Positions 1 to 12,500 of a stretch of DNA of 59,459 nucleotides are shown one piece after another; position 1 is the stretch's first letter; each line of letters begins with the position of its first letter. Location: the NCBI GenBank assembly GCA_000310025.1, contig FN647790.1:40441-99899 (forward strand), read 5' to 3'. Below the pieces are notes generated by a model. That model worked only from the letters and a program-made list of their open reading frames with translations, had not been told where the DNA came from and searched no databases. Source of the stretch: Ectocarpus siliculosus (taxonomy: Eukaryota > Sar > Phaeophyceae > Ectocarpales > Ectocarpaceae). The translations under genes were made by a program, and so were the position numbers.

Positions 1-702
1 GGGGGGGGGGGGGGGGAGAGGCAGGGAGATAGAGAGAGCGAAAGACAACAATTGTTCGAAATCCGTCCGAAATTCCAATTCGAAAACAGTCGCAACATTT
101 TCCCAACAAAGCAAAAATGAACTTGAAAACTCATGTCTTGTCTCTTCAGCCGGACAAGCAAAAACCTTCTCGCGTCGTACAAACGCGAGCGAGTGAAGGA
201 GGAGGATGTCCGACACAAGTCGTCTATCGACAACATCCACGCAATAGCGCAGGACCCTAACCAACCAGCCAACAAGCCCTCCGGCCCAGCGCGCATTCCG
301 TGTACAAAAAACGTGCCCGGCGCAAAACGCCACTTGGTCCTATCTGTCACACCGGCGCACCTGTCGCATGTCCTTACCACACTATCCTGAACCCCCCGCG
401 GTACCCAACGCTGGTGCCATTGATTCTACGTCTCCCCCTCCCCCGAGCTACAAAACTAGAACTCACGCGAGTCACAGTCATCTACGGTACTACATGTACA
501 ATTCCAGGGCTTCATGCAAGCCACAAGCCTTGCACTCCACCTATGTAACACCTCCTGCTCTCCACAAGTCATCTCGGCTACCACAGGTACAATTCCAGCA
601 TTTCACCCAAAGCCCCAAGCCATCTGCTCCACCCAACGCCTCGTGCTTTCCAACAAGTCGTGTACTACGCTCCACCTACAAGAACGCCTCCTCCCTTTTC
701 AC
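1..702. other. Left edge, intronic sequence of the AP-1 gamma gene
   Basis: The window opens with a run of 16 G residues. I found no further gamma-adaptin exon here: the segment expected after the SDPFLQ motif is not encoded on the minus strand. This is therefore probably the start of intron 5, with the remaining exons lying outside the window. Overlapping plus-strand reading frames (133-1099) have no recognisable protein character. Confidence 0.5.
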
Positions 703-3700
703 CTGCAAAAAGGGGTCCGAAACACCCGCCACGTCGTGCTCTGGAGCATACCCCACCGAGAGAAGGTTCCTGAGCATCTTCACCAGCGAAGGGGCCACCG
801 ATGCAAACGCCGGGGCGTACTCCTGCGGAAGAGGGAACAACACCACCCAAGGACACACCATACGAATAACGTTATTGGCAAGGCCGAATCGAGCACGACT
901 GTCGAGACTTGAAAATGCACTCGCCACGGAGCCCCTGGCATGCCACAGGGCCTCCGACATGCCACGGAGCCCCCGACATGAACACGCTTATCCAGCGGCA
1001 GTTGTCCTCAACACTCAACTGCAACCACTTAATTCTTCAGCGAAGCTCCACTATCCACTACTTTTTAGGTATTGTCCTCAACACTTGCTACTACTGTAGA
1101 GACATCGGAGGCGTCGATTTGTACATACTATCGCGAGCGGGTACTCGTTCTCTTGCAAGAAGCCCAGTCCTCTTGTCTGCCTCAGAGTCCGTCCCGTTTC
1201 GTGAGCAGGCGGTAGTTTGTCTGCGTCTGTACATATGTATGTATAGATTTTCTGAGAAACCTATTTAGCCCCATCTCAAAGCCCTTCTCTCGAGACAACG
1301 GTGCAATGCGGTGTTTTTTCTGTCTGATTATACCACCTTATCTACGACAGTCAGCCCAACTCTCTCTCTCATCTCAGAATCCGTGCCGTAAAGCGGAGTT
1401 TTTCTGTATCTGAATGTGTATCTTCTTCTGTATCTGAAGAAGCTCAGCCCCACCCTATCTTAAAACCCGTGTCGTCTGTTTTCGAGCGTCTGCTTTCGAA
1501 ACTGTGGTTGTGTCTGTACGCGTATTTTCTAAGAAGCTCATCCCCATTCCATCCCCGAGCCCTTCGAGGACAGCGGTGGTTTTTCTGCATCTCCATGAAT
1601 ATTTTCTAAGGAGCTCAACCCCACCCTCTTTCATCTCAGAGCCCTTCTTGTCGAGCACAGCGATGGTGCCATGTGTCCACTCCACGCACCTTGGGGTCCG
1701 ACTCCACCACAGCCGTGATTAGCTGCACGCCGGCGACCAGCACACCGTGATGCCTGTCCTTAAGAACCTCCATGATTCGCTCCATGAAGTCTTCCACGTG
1801 CTCCGGGAGGTGCCTCAGGATGCGGATGCAGCAAAGGGCGGCCTGAGGAAAAAAAAAAAAACAAGAAAAAGAAGCGTGACAGCGGAAACGAAGAGGTAGA
1901 GGGCAAGACGTTAAACGTGTACAAGTGGACGCTGCGAGAGGGACCTCCCTGTCATGTCAAGGGTATTACAGGATGCGGATGCAGCCAAAGAACGACCTGG
2001 GGAATAGCATTTTGTGCACGACCAAAAGAAAAAAGAAAGTCGATGATAAGGAGCCAAAGAAGCAGAGAGAGCGAAAAACAAAAAGCACGCCTACGCCTTC
2101 ATGTGTGGACACAGGAGGTCCTAATCCCGCCGTCAGATCACGGGCGCTTAGGGCTGCGGATGCACCAACATCCGGCCCCGGGAAGTCAGTCGGGAATAAC
2201 CATACAAGCTGGTCTGGCTTAGACAGATACATGGATGTTTGAGACCGGGGCTCCCATGCGGCTCATTCGAATCAGAACCTGAAATATTGACACGGCATCT
2301 CTTCGGGTAAAACAAAGGTCATCAAAACTGCGCCATTTGAAAATTGTTTTCGTTTTTTTCCATGAGTTAGGCTGATCCCAGTATATATGGAAATGTTTGT
2401 TTTGCGAAAAAGCGATGCACACAAAAGGAAAAAATCGAGAAAGCAAACGATGCCAACCACAAGTGACTAGTCCAAAACACAATTCAAGAAAATGCCCGGA
2501 CGACCGTAATCATCAACCCGCGAGGGGATCACACAGCCCGTCATCAGTCCATACACAGAGTGCCAGCGTGCCCGCTAGAATACCCCTGCCGTTGGGTCTG
2601 CACCGAAACGGCGGAGCCCCCCCCTCGCGGTGGCCGGCTGCCCCCCCCCCCCTCCCCGGGCCGTACACAGGAAGCCCCCAAAGCTTGATTTTCCGAAGGA
2701 CGAGAAAAAATCCACCCCCTCTTGCCTCTTCCACGTGAAAAGGCACAGACCACAAGGCTTTCTTCGCTGCTCAAAAACGAGAACAAAAACGCCACCAAAA
2801 TACCACCCACCCCACTCCTTGATCGATACTGCGTGGCCGCCAAGGGGTTGAGGGATGACAATACGGACTGGCCCGCAGTTACGGAGTATTTCGTTAAGAG
2901 CAGAGGCTCCAATTTCCACCAACAACAAGAAATAAGCCTAAGAAACATGCCTCAACGGCGGATCCTACACTAAATTCTACATAAGGGCCTGTGCTCGACA
3001 GCCGCAAAGAAAACAAAAACGAAGCCGCGACCCGACTGTATGACATTGTTTGTCTGTGGTCCCGTACTCAACATGCATCTCACCTTCTTGACAAGGTATG
3101 GTCTTCCCCCCCTGAGGTGCTTCTCCACCTCCATCATCAGATCGCGGGCTATGTCCGGGGTCGCGAGGTTGCCGACAGTAGTGAGACTTAAGCCGGCCAC
3201 GAACATGTTGCTGCTGTGCATGTCAACCTGCGAACGGCAAGGGGGGGGGTGTACTCATAGTCGTGCATGCCGTAGTCGTTAGACCATTGACCTCGCATCC
3301 CTACAAGCCCGGACGGAGCACGCCGGGTTCTCACCGGACCAGGCTCTCACATCACCAAGCGCGAAGCGCCGTGAGGTATTCGGCGAGTCGCATGAAGGGT
3401 GAGCTGCATCCTGCTAAGGGTGTTCGGCATCTTGTGCTTACTTCCTTGCGTACAGATGACAGCTGCGTATGACTTAATTTATTTTCTGGTGCTTTCACTT
3501 CCAGAGACAGTTATAAGCGCTGTGTAACTGCCTTGAAGGTGCTTGACCATTTTCACACAACGTGGTTCGATCATCCCCCTTGCGCGGAATGAGGGTTGTC
3601 GACCCCGCACAACATGATCTACTCGACCACCATTACCGTTACCGCAAAAAAAAAAAACAGAGGTGAAAAAAAAACCGGTAACCTGGTTGTCGAGTTCACG

Positions 3701-6700
3701 AAGTGAATGGACATGTTTTGCAACGTCGTTGCCAAGCTACGAAAACCCAACCCCAATGGCAAATACCGGGGGGGGGGGGCGACCGGGGGTTGGGAACGGC
3801 AAGGAGGGGCGAAATAATTTTCCGGTAAAAAACGTCTTCAACTGCAGATTTTTTTTAGGGCTTGGGGGGAACGGAGGCTTATCATACAGCAACGGCAGGC
3901 CACGAGCATGTTACGCTGCTGTGCATGCTCAAATCTGCGAGTGGGTTCCGAGAGAATTAATCTTCTCCAAATGCTCGGGCAAGACAGACGAAGGGCAAGC
4001 GAAAAAGGAAAGATGCTGCTAGCTACGCAAGCAAACGGTTGCATTAAATGGCTGTCGACAAGAGGCTTGTTCCTGGCGAAGACAAAGCCCTGAAAAAAAA
4101 AGAAGCAATTTCATTTTTCTTGGTCAAAAGGTTCACACACCCAAACCGGTGCGTCCTCTGAGGAAAGTCGTTGGCGAATGGTACAATACAATACACACAG
4201 CTACAGGGATGTTTGAGCAGAGAGTTTTCGCAAACACTACGAAAACGCAAAACTCAAACAAATGCAGCAGCGCAGCAGCAGCGAAAACATTTTCAAGAGA
4301 GAAGGGGCGAAATGCTACATTACCTTGAGGGAGTTCGTCACGAGCATCAGAACTTCCTCCTGGTCCGTGAGCAGCAGGGTAAGGCCGAGGTACCCGATCC
4401 GCTTGTCCATGTAGTTGGGGGACGTGATGAGCTTGATGCACTCCATCTGCCCGAAGTGCGACGGGTAGCCTGCAAACAGCAGACGACAAAGAGGTGGGAG
4501 CGTGGGGGGGGGAGGGCGTACTCTGATGTTTTGCATGCCTTAGCGGTTGGACCATTGACCACGCGATCTCGAGAGAACGGAGTATTGTTCCCACAGGACC
4601 GATCACCGATGGCCAATCGTTCCTTCCTACTTTGCCAAAGGTGGCTCAAAGCTGTTTTCCCTAGTCTATCTATCCTATCGATACAACTTCGGGCCTTTCC
4701 AACCCACGTCCTATACCCCAGCACAGCTACCGTCTTCTCCCGGCTATTCCATGCCTCAAACATCTCCCCGTAGCTCCCTTCTACTTTTCCCAGCTCAGTC
4801 ATGTACACTTACCTCTCCTTGTTGTACAACGGACATTCCGCAACTACTCCGCATTCACAGTTGAACTTGCTTCATCGTCTACCTTCCTAACTCTTCGTCT
4901 TAACCCTTTTGAGTCTTCAGGCGTTCTCACTGATCATTGATTGATCATTTGCAAATGCTGGTGTAGTGGCAAGTCGTGGAGTTGCCGCCCTGCAGCCCTT
5001 CGCGCCGTGATTGGCAAGTCCATAGGTAGGTGTGTCTAGATTGTTAGCACCCGCGCTAACCGGCCGACCAACGAAGAGACTTCAGTGACAGCGGGTAATA
5101 TCAACGGTCTCGGGAATGGGAATGGGGCCAATCAATGCCAAATCATGAATCTCTCAACGTATGCACATGTCAATGAACGCGTGTGTGCATACATACGTAC
5201 ATACATACATACATACATATGTGTTCTTTCGCAGCACCACACATACACTCGCCCGAACGTAGGAAGCCACTGCTGCAAAGAGCAGAGGGCAGCAAAAGGG
5301 AGGGGTATTGCAATCCCTGCCGAAGCCCAGATATCGAGGATATCGTGGTTCCCAACAATTTGAAAATCGTTCCCAAGATCCAGCAGTCATTATGTCAGCA
5401 GCTACAACGAACGCTACAACAACATTACTACTACTGCTGTAGACGAGTAACACATATCAGCAACACATCCACCCTCGTAGCGCCACACATACCACCCTCG
5501 CCCGAACCTTGGAAACCACGAGGTACAGGTGTGAGCTGGTGGATGTGCTTGTTGTTTGAAAAACACAGGAGCTCTAGAGAGCTGGCAGGGCACATTTAGG
5601 GGGGGGGACAGAGAACAGAGAAGTACAGAAGTACAAATACCAGCTATGGGTCTTCACTGATCATTTTGCCCTCTCTGGACTGATCATTTACAACATACCG
5701 AAAATAGACTAGTTGAGGAAGCTAGACGACTGATCATTTCAAAGTCTACACAGCTAACCTGCCCTACTGACCGCAGCGCGACCACCCATCAACCCTTCTA
5801 CGACCCTGTCTGTGGCGCCACCCTGTCGCCGGCTTCTCTCATGGCCTACAGGTGGAGATAGCTGTTGTGTGTGCAGTAGTCCACTGGTGTCTTTCTCTGC
5901 ACTTCTCTCTCTCCCGCTCGCTCTCGCTCTCATTTTTTTTTTTTGGCGCAAAAAAAAAATCTGACAGTACAGCCTAGACCCAAAGGGGTTAAGTTCTCGA
6001 AGGCCAATGTTCAGGGGGTACGCAGAAAAATAGGGGTAGGGGTCTGCTGGATGGCCGCGTCATGACGTAGCTTGAAATTATCGCTGCAGGTATGTACTTG
6101 CAGCCGCCGCCGCCGCCGCCGCCGCCGCTACAGCTGCTGTTTCTGCTGCTACTGCTGATGCTGACGCCACTGCAAGGACCAGGAAACGGTTAACATCCAC
6201 GATACCCCAGACTCGTGTGCCGTCTCAAGCTAGAGAGACAGGAATACACACCGCATCGTCTTCGATTCTTGAGCGCTCCACGACGTTCCACGCCCCCCCC
6301 CGTAACCTCTACACGCTGCAAATCGAGTACTCCATAACCTTGCGGCGAAAAACATGCGCCTTGCAGATAATAACGGCAAATGTAGTACACTTCCTACGAG
6401 ACAGGTAAAACCCAAATAATCTAGCCCAGAGGATACGATTACAGGGGAACTGCCAAGGCTTTAGAGAAATTGATTATGGTTCTGGTGTACCTCTCCCAGC
6501 ATAGTCTCCGATTTAGGGGGGCTATGATTTCCGACTTTCCGACGGAGTCATCGGGTGCGCCAAGGGGGGCTGAGCTCGGAGGCAGGCCGGTGTTGTGCCC
6601 CTCGACTGATGTATGTAAGTTACAGGGTTCTGTTTGACGGGCTTCTTGTCTTCCACAAGAGTACCGCCAAAAACAGGAAAGGTCTCTCAACGCTTCTCCC

Positions 6701-7538
6701 GCACACACACCCAGCGCACGAGTTAAGCGCAGGCAGGCGGTTACCCGGAGGAACAAGGCTACCAACACAAACAGGGTTCATCCGCACGTTGCAGAATATA
6801 CCCCCCCCCCCCCCGGGGACCGATGCTCTCTCGACGGTCAATTCCAAGGCGAAAAGCATGCAAACTCAAATGTCACGTCGTCAGGAATTCTCTCGGCTAG
6901 GGGGGTCCAATACCACAATTGTTGGACACCGTTCCAGTCTTTGGAGTGCTGCAGAGTGAATCGGGCTTTGAAGAGCAAGCCCGGAGGGGGGTGGTATCTT
7001 GTGTAGGGTACGGAGGGATTCCTAAGCAGCAGACGTTTGAGATTGTTCCACCTTATGGAGGGAATCAACCTACAGCACTACACCATCGTCGCCCCAAACT
7101 GCTTGCTGGTAGAACGTCGTCGACTAATGTGCGCCGATTGCTCGCAATCGTCGTGTGCACTGCTGTGGATCTGTGTGTATGAAATCGAGAGAGAGAGTGG
7201 GCCCGCGGAGGAGACGACGAGGTTGGGGGCTGGCTGACCACACCGAACACTTAATCGTCACGTGTAGTTGTTGCCCTGCCCCCTCTCCGCGCAGGTGGAA
7301 CCTTACACAATCGTACGGACAGGGCTGCTTCGCCCCCCTTTCACGCGCACTCGTCCGTCGTCTCACCAAGCATGTGGATGAAGAGCAGCTTGGCGACATT
7401 CCGGTTGCGGAACTCGGTGTCTTCCTCCTTGAACGCCGTCCGGATTCGGGCACATTCCTGCGCAACGACGCCTCGCTCCTCGGCCGCGGTCTTGCACGCC
7501 CGCACGGCCCGGATCAGCTCACGCAACCTTATCGACAT
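703..7538 (-). CDS. AP1G: AP-1 complex subunit gamma (gamma-adaptin), N-terminal part, five exons
   Basis: This is the large gamma subunit of the clathrin adaptor AP-1, which sorts cargo at the trans-Golgi network and endosomes together with beta, mu1 and sigma1 subunits. Coding exons are 7538-7367, 4469-4324, 3227-3084, 1842-1690 and 822-703. All have GT/AG borders and the phases join without a frameshift, giving 245 codons. The protein starts [20 protein letters not shown] and then shows motifs typical of the family: [84 protein letters not shown] and [18 protein letters not shown]. These form the first helical (armadillo-like) repeats of the adaptin trunk. The order and spacing match gamma-adaptin rather than alpha or epsilon. 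The start was chosen because it lies two residues from the family's usual N terminus. The rest of the trunk, the hinge and the ear are off the left edge. The symbol refers to the family, not to a named locus. Confidence 0.95.
823..1689. other. Intron 4 of the AP-1 gamma gene
   Basis: This intron lies between the SDPK exon and the EYAPAF exon. It contains no recognisable protein or RNA gene. A degenerate repeated phrase about AAGCTCA-CCCCA is seen several times between about 1260 and 1650. Confidence 0.7.
1843..3083. other. Intron 3 of the AP-1 gamma gene
   Basis: The 1.24 kb intron has A-rich and C-rich runs (1849-1860, 2640-2653) and no feature I can name. Confidence 0.7.
3241..3295 (-). 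repeat. Acceptor-proximal dispersed repeat, copy R4
   Basis: Read on the minus strand, this copy carries GGTCTAACGACTACGGCATG, then GAGTACA, then a run of C. It ends about 12 nt before the acceptor of AP-1 gamma exon 3 (CAG at 3230-3228). About 33 bp, including the GAGTAC end, are the same as in copy R5 at 28.85 kb. Confidence 0.75.
4514..4810 (-). repeat. Acceptor-proximal dispersed repeat, copy R1 (longest)
   Basis: Read on the minus strand, this is a roughly 300 bp unit containing TTTGGCAAAGTAGGAAGGAA, then TGGTCCAACCGCTAAGGCAT, then GAGTACG and C-rich sequence. It ends about 40 nt before the acceptor of AP-1 gamma exon 2 (4470). It aligns over most of its length with copy R2 at 55.2-55.45 kb, in an unrelated gene. 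Confidence 0.85.
5188..5220. repeat. Tetranucleotide microsatellite (ATAC)n
   Basis: Seven to eight ATAC/CATA units with one interruption (CGTAC), inside AP-1 gamma intron 1. Confidence 0.9.
6102..6128. repeat. Trinucleotide microsatellite (CCG)n
   Basis: Nine uninterrupted CCG/GCC units inside AP-1 gamma intron 1. Confidence 0.9.
6782..7013. mobile_element. Degenerate MITE-like element, family B copy 3
   Basis: The right end reads GATACCACCCCCCTCCGG on the opposite strand and ends TACGG. Its AAAGCCCGATTC segment corresponds to the AAAGCTCGATT segment of the two better copies at 53.4 and 54.2 kb. The left end (CCGCAC...ATATACCCCC) is diverged. The element has no coding capacity and is probably a non-autonomous DNA transposon remnant. 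Confidence 0.5.
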
Positions 7539-9342
7539 GGTGGCCGCTCACTCAAGCCTATCGCTCCTTCCACGCCAAACTGCAAGGTCAAGCCTGTCTC
7601 TCTCTTTCTCTCTCTCTCCGCCGCTATCGCCGATGTGAGGTGTGTGCACAGCAGCAGCGACGCGGAAGGAAGTTTCTTGGTGCACGGCGAGTTTTGGCGA
7701 CAACGGTGGATGAGACGGTGAACGGAGACAGCCGACAGCCGTCGCAATCACGGTACCAAAGCTGGGTCGCGTCTCCTCTCACTGCTTCCTTGCTCTATTC
7801 TCTCTCTCGCCCCCTCTCTCTCGTGCTAACCTCTTCTTGCTACACACGGCCAGACGGCCGAGCAAAGGCAGGGGGAACACAGCTAGCATTCTAAAAAAAC
7901 AAATGCACCCCAAACAAATTAGTACATCTGCGCGCCCCCACACGCCCAAAAAAAATGCGGAGGAATTTCGTTCGTCATGTCAACACCGTCCGCTCGTCCG
8001 CTCATGATGCTGGTCCCCGCCCGTTCAGCAAGCTGTTGTACACGTGTACGAGCATTGCTCTGCTGCTGCTGCTGCTGCTGCTGCAAGCTGAACAGCGCAA
8101 GAGGGATCGTGGAATGGGACTGTAGAGCAGTACGGTGGCAGTTCGTAGGGAAGGGTTGCTTCAACCAAAGCAGTTGGAATTTCGAAAGCCGTCATATACG
8201 GCAACGAGGTGGTCATGCACACGCATCTTGCCAGTTTGTTCTGGAATCACGAAGCAATAATGAGATCACTTGCTGCTGCGCAGATATTGGAACCTGCTGC
8301 TGTTCGTGGAAGCATGCTCACAGGCGGGGCTGGTCCAAGGGTTGCCGTAGCAGCCCCCCACTCTGCTCACTTCCTTCTTTCCACCGGTGAGACCAAGATT
8401 TTTTCTGTGTTTGTCGAGTCGAATGCTGCACGGATCGCAACAGCTTGTTGCCCAAATATTGTAGCTGACCTTGTGTGATACATGTACCGTCCCTGCTTCC
8501 CCCCCTGGTGTTTCGTCGCATGGTGTAGAGACGCGTGCCATCTGCTGCTGTGTGGGGCCAGCATCTAATCAGAAGCATGAAACATCTGCTAGTCATAAGG
8601 AATGAATAGAAGTCTAACAGGCAGCAGGCCCTGAAAGCTGTTGTGCATGTTGCCCATATGGAGCCTCGGGCTGCATCAAGCAACCGTCGCGGTTTATCTG
8701 CACCAATGCAGCGCTGCGGTGCTTCCAACAGGCTTCAACCTTAGACAGGCCGCATCAGAACGCGGGGGGGCACAGGCTCGGCGGATAACGCCGAGCTGGA
8801 CATTCGGTGATTATATAGTTGATGTCTTCTTTTTGTAGTTGCCGGGCCACCATGATGCAACTCTCACATTGATCATTCACAGCGCTACCAGCGCAACAGA
8901 GGTTCCCCCTGCAACTATCATACGCGATGATACTCGCCGCACCTATTACCCTCCTCCCCCCTGCGCGATGCCTCTCTAGCCCATCTCCCTCTGCCACGCG
9001 TTTGCGTTCTTTCTACTGTAGATCCGCGCTGCCGCTTGGAAATGTTTTGTCGTGGCCTCCTCGTCCCTGCTGGCAAGAAATGAACACTGCATTTAGTTGG
9101 CAAAGATATTTAGTAGGCTACGCAAGATAGACCGCCGATTCATTGATGAAACACTGAACAAAAAAAACCGCCGGTTTCCCACCTTTGCGCACCCCCGGCG
9201 GCTGCGTTCCTCCCTCTGCCCCTGTCCGCACAACGCAGGATCCCGCAATCGACAAGAAACCCTTGCGCTTTCTCTGGAACAACGTGTCCGAGCTTGACCA
9301 CCACTTCACCTTCAGCAGCTGCAAGTGAAAATCTGCGACGTG
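7539..9342. promoter_or_regulatory. Intergenic region between divergent genes (candidate shared promoter)
   Basis: The start codons of AP-1 gamma (minus) and the giant repeat gene (plus) face away from each other across 1.8 kb. The stretch holds CT-rich tracts (7596-7621, 7796-7830), which would give a GA-rich leader on the AP-1 gamma side, and a CTG run (about 8059-8084). I see no clear TATA box. Short open frames here (7919-8390) lack protein-like character apart from a Cys run made by the CTG repeat. Promoter function is inferred from position only. Confidence 0.4.
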
Positions 9343-9505
9343 ATGCCTACTTCGGATCCACCAACCACTACCACCACCGCCATGATGATCGAGCCGAGTC
9401 CTTCTGCTCCTTCCCCTCCCCCCGCGTCGGACGTTGAGGCAAACGCGGGCATCGAAACCGATCTCGCCACCGCCGCGAAGTCCTTGCTCAAGAAGAAGGT
9501 GGTGC

Positions 9506-9536
<31 letters not shown>

Positions 9537-12500
9537 TGAAGCAACAACCGCCCCCGCCACTACCACCTCCGAGATCGCTCCCCCAGACGTGCCCGCCGTC
9601 GACGCCGAAACGGCTGCTGCGGCCGCACCCGCCCCTCTCGCTAGCGTTGCAGGCGACAGCAGCAGCAGCGGCAGTGACGACGGCATCGAGGAGGACGATG
9701 TGGCCGACGCGCCACCGCGGGGCGGTGCCGCTGAGGAGGCCGGCGCTGACGACGGCGCGGAAGTGACTGGATCGGCGGCGGCGGCGGCGGCGGCGGCGGC
9801 AACAGCCGCCCTAGAGTCAACAGCATGCGTTATTCGGGGGGGCGAAGCGCAACAAGAAGGCGACGAGCCAGCTGACGATGCACCACGTGGTAAGTTGTAG
9901 AGTGCACGACGGTTGCTGTTGTTAATAAGTGTAGTCTAGTTGAGTCGAATGTTGCGGTTCTGTTTGTTGCTGGTTGTTTGAGGGGCTTCCGCGGCGGCGG
10001 AAAAAGCAAGCCAAGTAGGTTGTCTTCATTGGTCTAGCCTATGCTCTGTAGCTGGCCTGTCTGTTTTACTTTTTTGCCTGGCGTACCGCTACTGCTGCCA
10101 GGTACACGCAAGCGATCATGAATTGTGTTGAACGGGTAAGGATTTCACCTGTTCCCAAACCTCATCGGCCGATCTATTCAAGTCGCATGTATAGATTTCA
10201 TCTACATAGGCTTGGAATTTTTTTATATTTCCGGTGCGCACAGCTGCGGACATCTGCTCCCGAAAACTCATCACATTCTCCGACGTCAGCACATCAGATG
10301 AGCCATAAAACGAAAGGTTTCTGTCGTCTCGGCGTATTGTACAATGTGAGACCAGACTAGGCGAAGCAAACATGGCATGCCTGCTATTCCAGGCACACGC
10401 CACTAATGGCGGGTTGTTCCATGACTAAACAACGGAAATACTTTTGCACCAAGAAAAAAGAGCGAGTAGCCCGCTACGCAGGGGCGGGTTAACCTCTCGC
10501 GTGCCCGACCGCCCGCCCTTAACAACCATCCCCCCCGCTCCCCCCCCACACTAAACACAAGACACAAAAATACCGCCCAGTTCGGTGCCCCAGCCTCCTC
10601 TCACCCCTGCCCCTCCCAAATCTCTACTCGTCGCCCTGACAGTGACGTCCGCACAGGACGAAGAGCCCGCTACCGAGGAACCAGCAGCACCCGCCGCCGC
10701 GCCGCCGAGCGACTCGCCGGCACCCGAGAGCGTTGTTGACGCAGCGGCGGCAGGGGAGACCGGCGGGGCCGACGGCGCACCTCCGACGACGGCGGCGGCG
10801 GCGGGAGGCGACGACGAACAAGATGCTCCGGCGGCGGATGCCCGAGCAGCAGCAGCCGACGACGTTGCTGCTTCTCCTCCGACCGACGTCGCCCCCGAAC
10901 CACCATCGGCTGCGGCGGAGCCACCGGTTGAGACCGTCGCGGTGGATGCTGATGCCGTACCGGCAGAGATCCCGCCGCCCACCGCCGAAGCCGCTGTTGA
11001 CGCCGCTGCACCGGCGGTGGCCGAGGCCCTTGTTGCCGGGCAGCCCGTTGTACCCGTCGCCGCTGTGACCGAACCAGCGGGCGCCGTGGATGCCGGTGAG
11101 TGGTGGGGGGGGTGCTGGTACGCGAGCGATCACTGGGAGGTTGAATGTGATAGCTTCGCGCCTGGAAATGTATGTGGTAGGAGTTTTGGTCATTGTTGTT
11201 TTGTGGGTGTTTGTTGTGGCTGATGTTGTCGTTGGTTGCTGTTGTCCCACTAGTTTTGTCGATCCCAGCTGTGCTCAGTACCTTCCAATATCGGTGTTGG
11301 AGGAGGACATCTTCGTACGCTATAATAACTATATACTACCCCCGAAGAAGTTGCACAATCAAACTGGAAGAGGATTATTTATTTTGAATATCCGCCGCTG
11401 TTCGTGGTAGTGTTCGCCGCAGTAAATTTTGGTACATGGTAACTTGTCGTTACAAACGATTTTTCGCCACTTACCGTCCGAGTGCCTTTCGGGAATCTTT
11501 TTTTCATATTTCTTGTCTTCGTGAGTGCTGCGTTAAAATCACAAGTCGGTCTACAGTACAAGCTATTTTTTATTTCTGCGGTAATTCTTGGCGGCCAACC
11601 GCTTTTTCTGGCTTTACCGCTAATCACCACAATTATCACAAGCGAATTTTTTCGTTGCCGTTCACCGTTAAGAAATTACCGTATCGCTGCATTACCATCC
11701 CGTTTAGTTAACCCGTTACCGGGGGGAAGCCTTGGAAAATCGGCATGAACGCCAAAAATCAATTTTGGTTCCTCGAGCAAAATCACAACAAAAGAGTATG
11801 AATACACAGATAACAACAACGCAATTTGATGAGGGCAAAGCAAAACCGTTGTACAACCGAATGAAGGCAGAAACTTTGTATCCTCCAATCTGGCGGAGCC
11901 TAGTTCGAGTACACTGAGACAGTTGATCGGGTGGTTTGTAGGCGTTGAGATTGCTTCATCAAGCCCCCTCATCCCCCTAGACCACTCGCTCCCAAGCCAC
12001 AAGGGCCCCCCTCGGTTCGGCCTGAGCCGAAAAACATTGCATCGTTGGTAGCCCGCCCGGGGATCCAAGAAAAGGTTGGCCAAAAATTGAGAGTCGACCT
12101 CGATGCACGCCGTTTAGTGTTCACCGCGGTGATTGCCTCGATTGTGTGTGCGCGTCGATGAAGTCTTGTCCCTCTCATAATTGCCTGCCAAAAGCGGCCG
12201 GCGCAAAAAAAAACGTTCACTCCCTTTGAACCTATCTTACGTACCTATCGCAAATCGAACATGTGAAAGATGTGCTTGCATGATGTATCCTCGAACCTTA
12301 TCGCCTGCCCCCCCCCCCCCCCCCCCCCCAAGGAAAANNNNNNNNNNNNNNNNNNNNNNNNNNNNNNNNNNNNNNNNNNNNNNNNNNNNNNNNNNNNNNN
12401 NNNNNNNNNNNNNNNNNNNNNNNNNNNNNNNNNNNNNTTTCCAAGCCCCCTTTTCCCCCTGGACCCCTTGGTCCCAAACCAAAAGGGCCCCCCTTGTTTT

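Larger units (their letters stand above)
4470..7366. other. Intron 1 of the AP-1 gamma gene
   Basis: This is the largest intron of the gene (2.9 kb). It holds the R1 repeat, the ATAC microsatellite, a CCG microsatellite (about 6102-6128), several TGATCATT motifs (4939-5735) and an inverted-repeat element (6782-7013). I see no gene inside it. Confidence 0.75.

Noticed and set aside
10116-10403. 95-aa minus-strand frame in intron 1 of the giant gene (contains FREQMSAAVRTGNIKKFQAY)
   Set aside because: It looks somewhat protein-like but has no recognised family, no partner exon and lies inside an intron. It may be a transposon scrap, but it is not supported as a gene.
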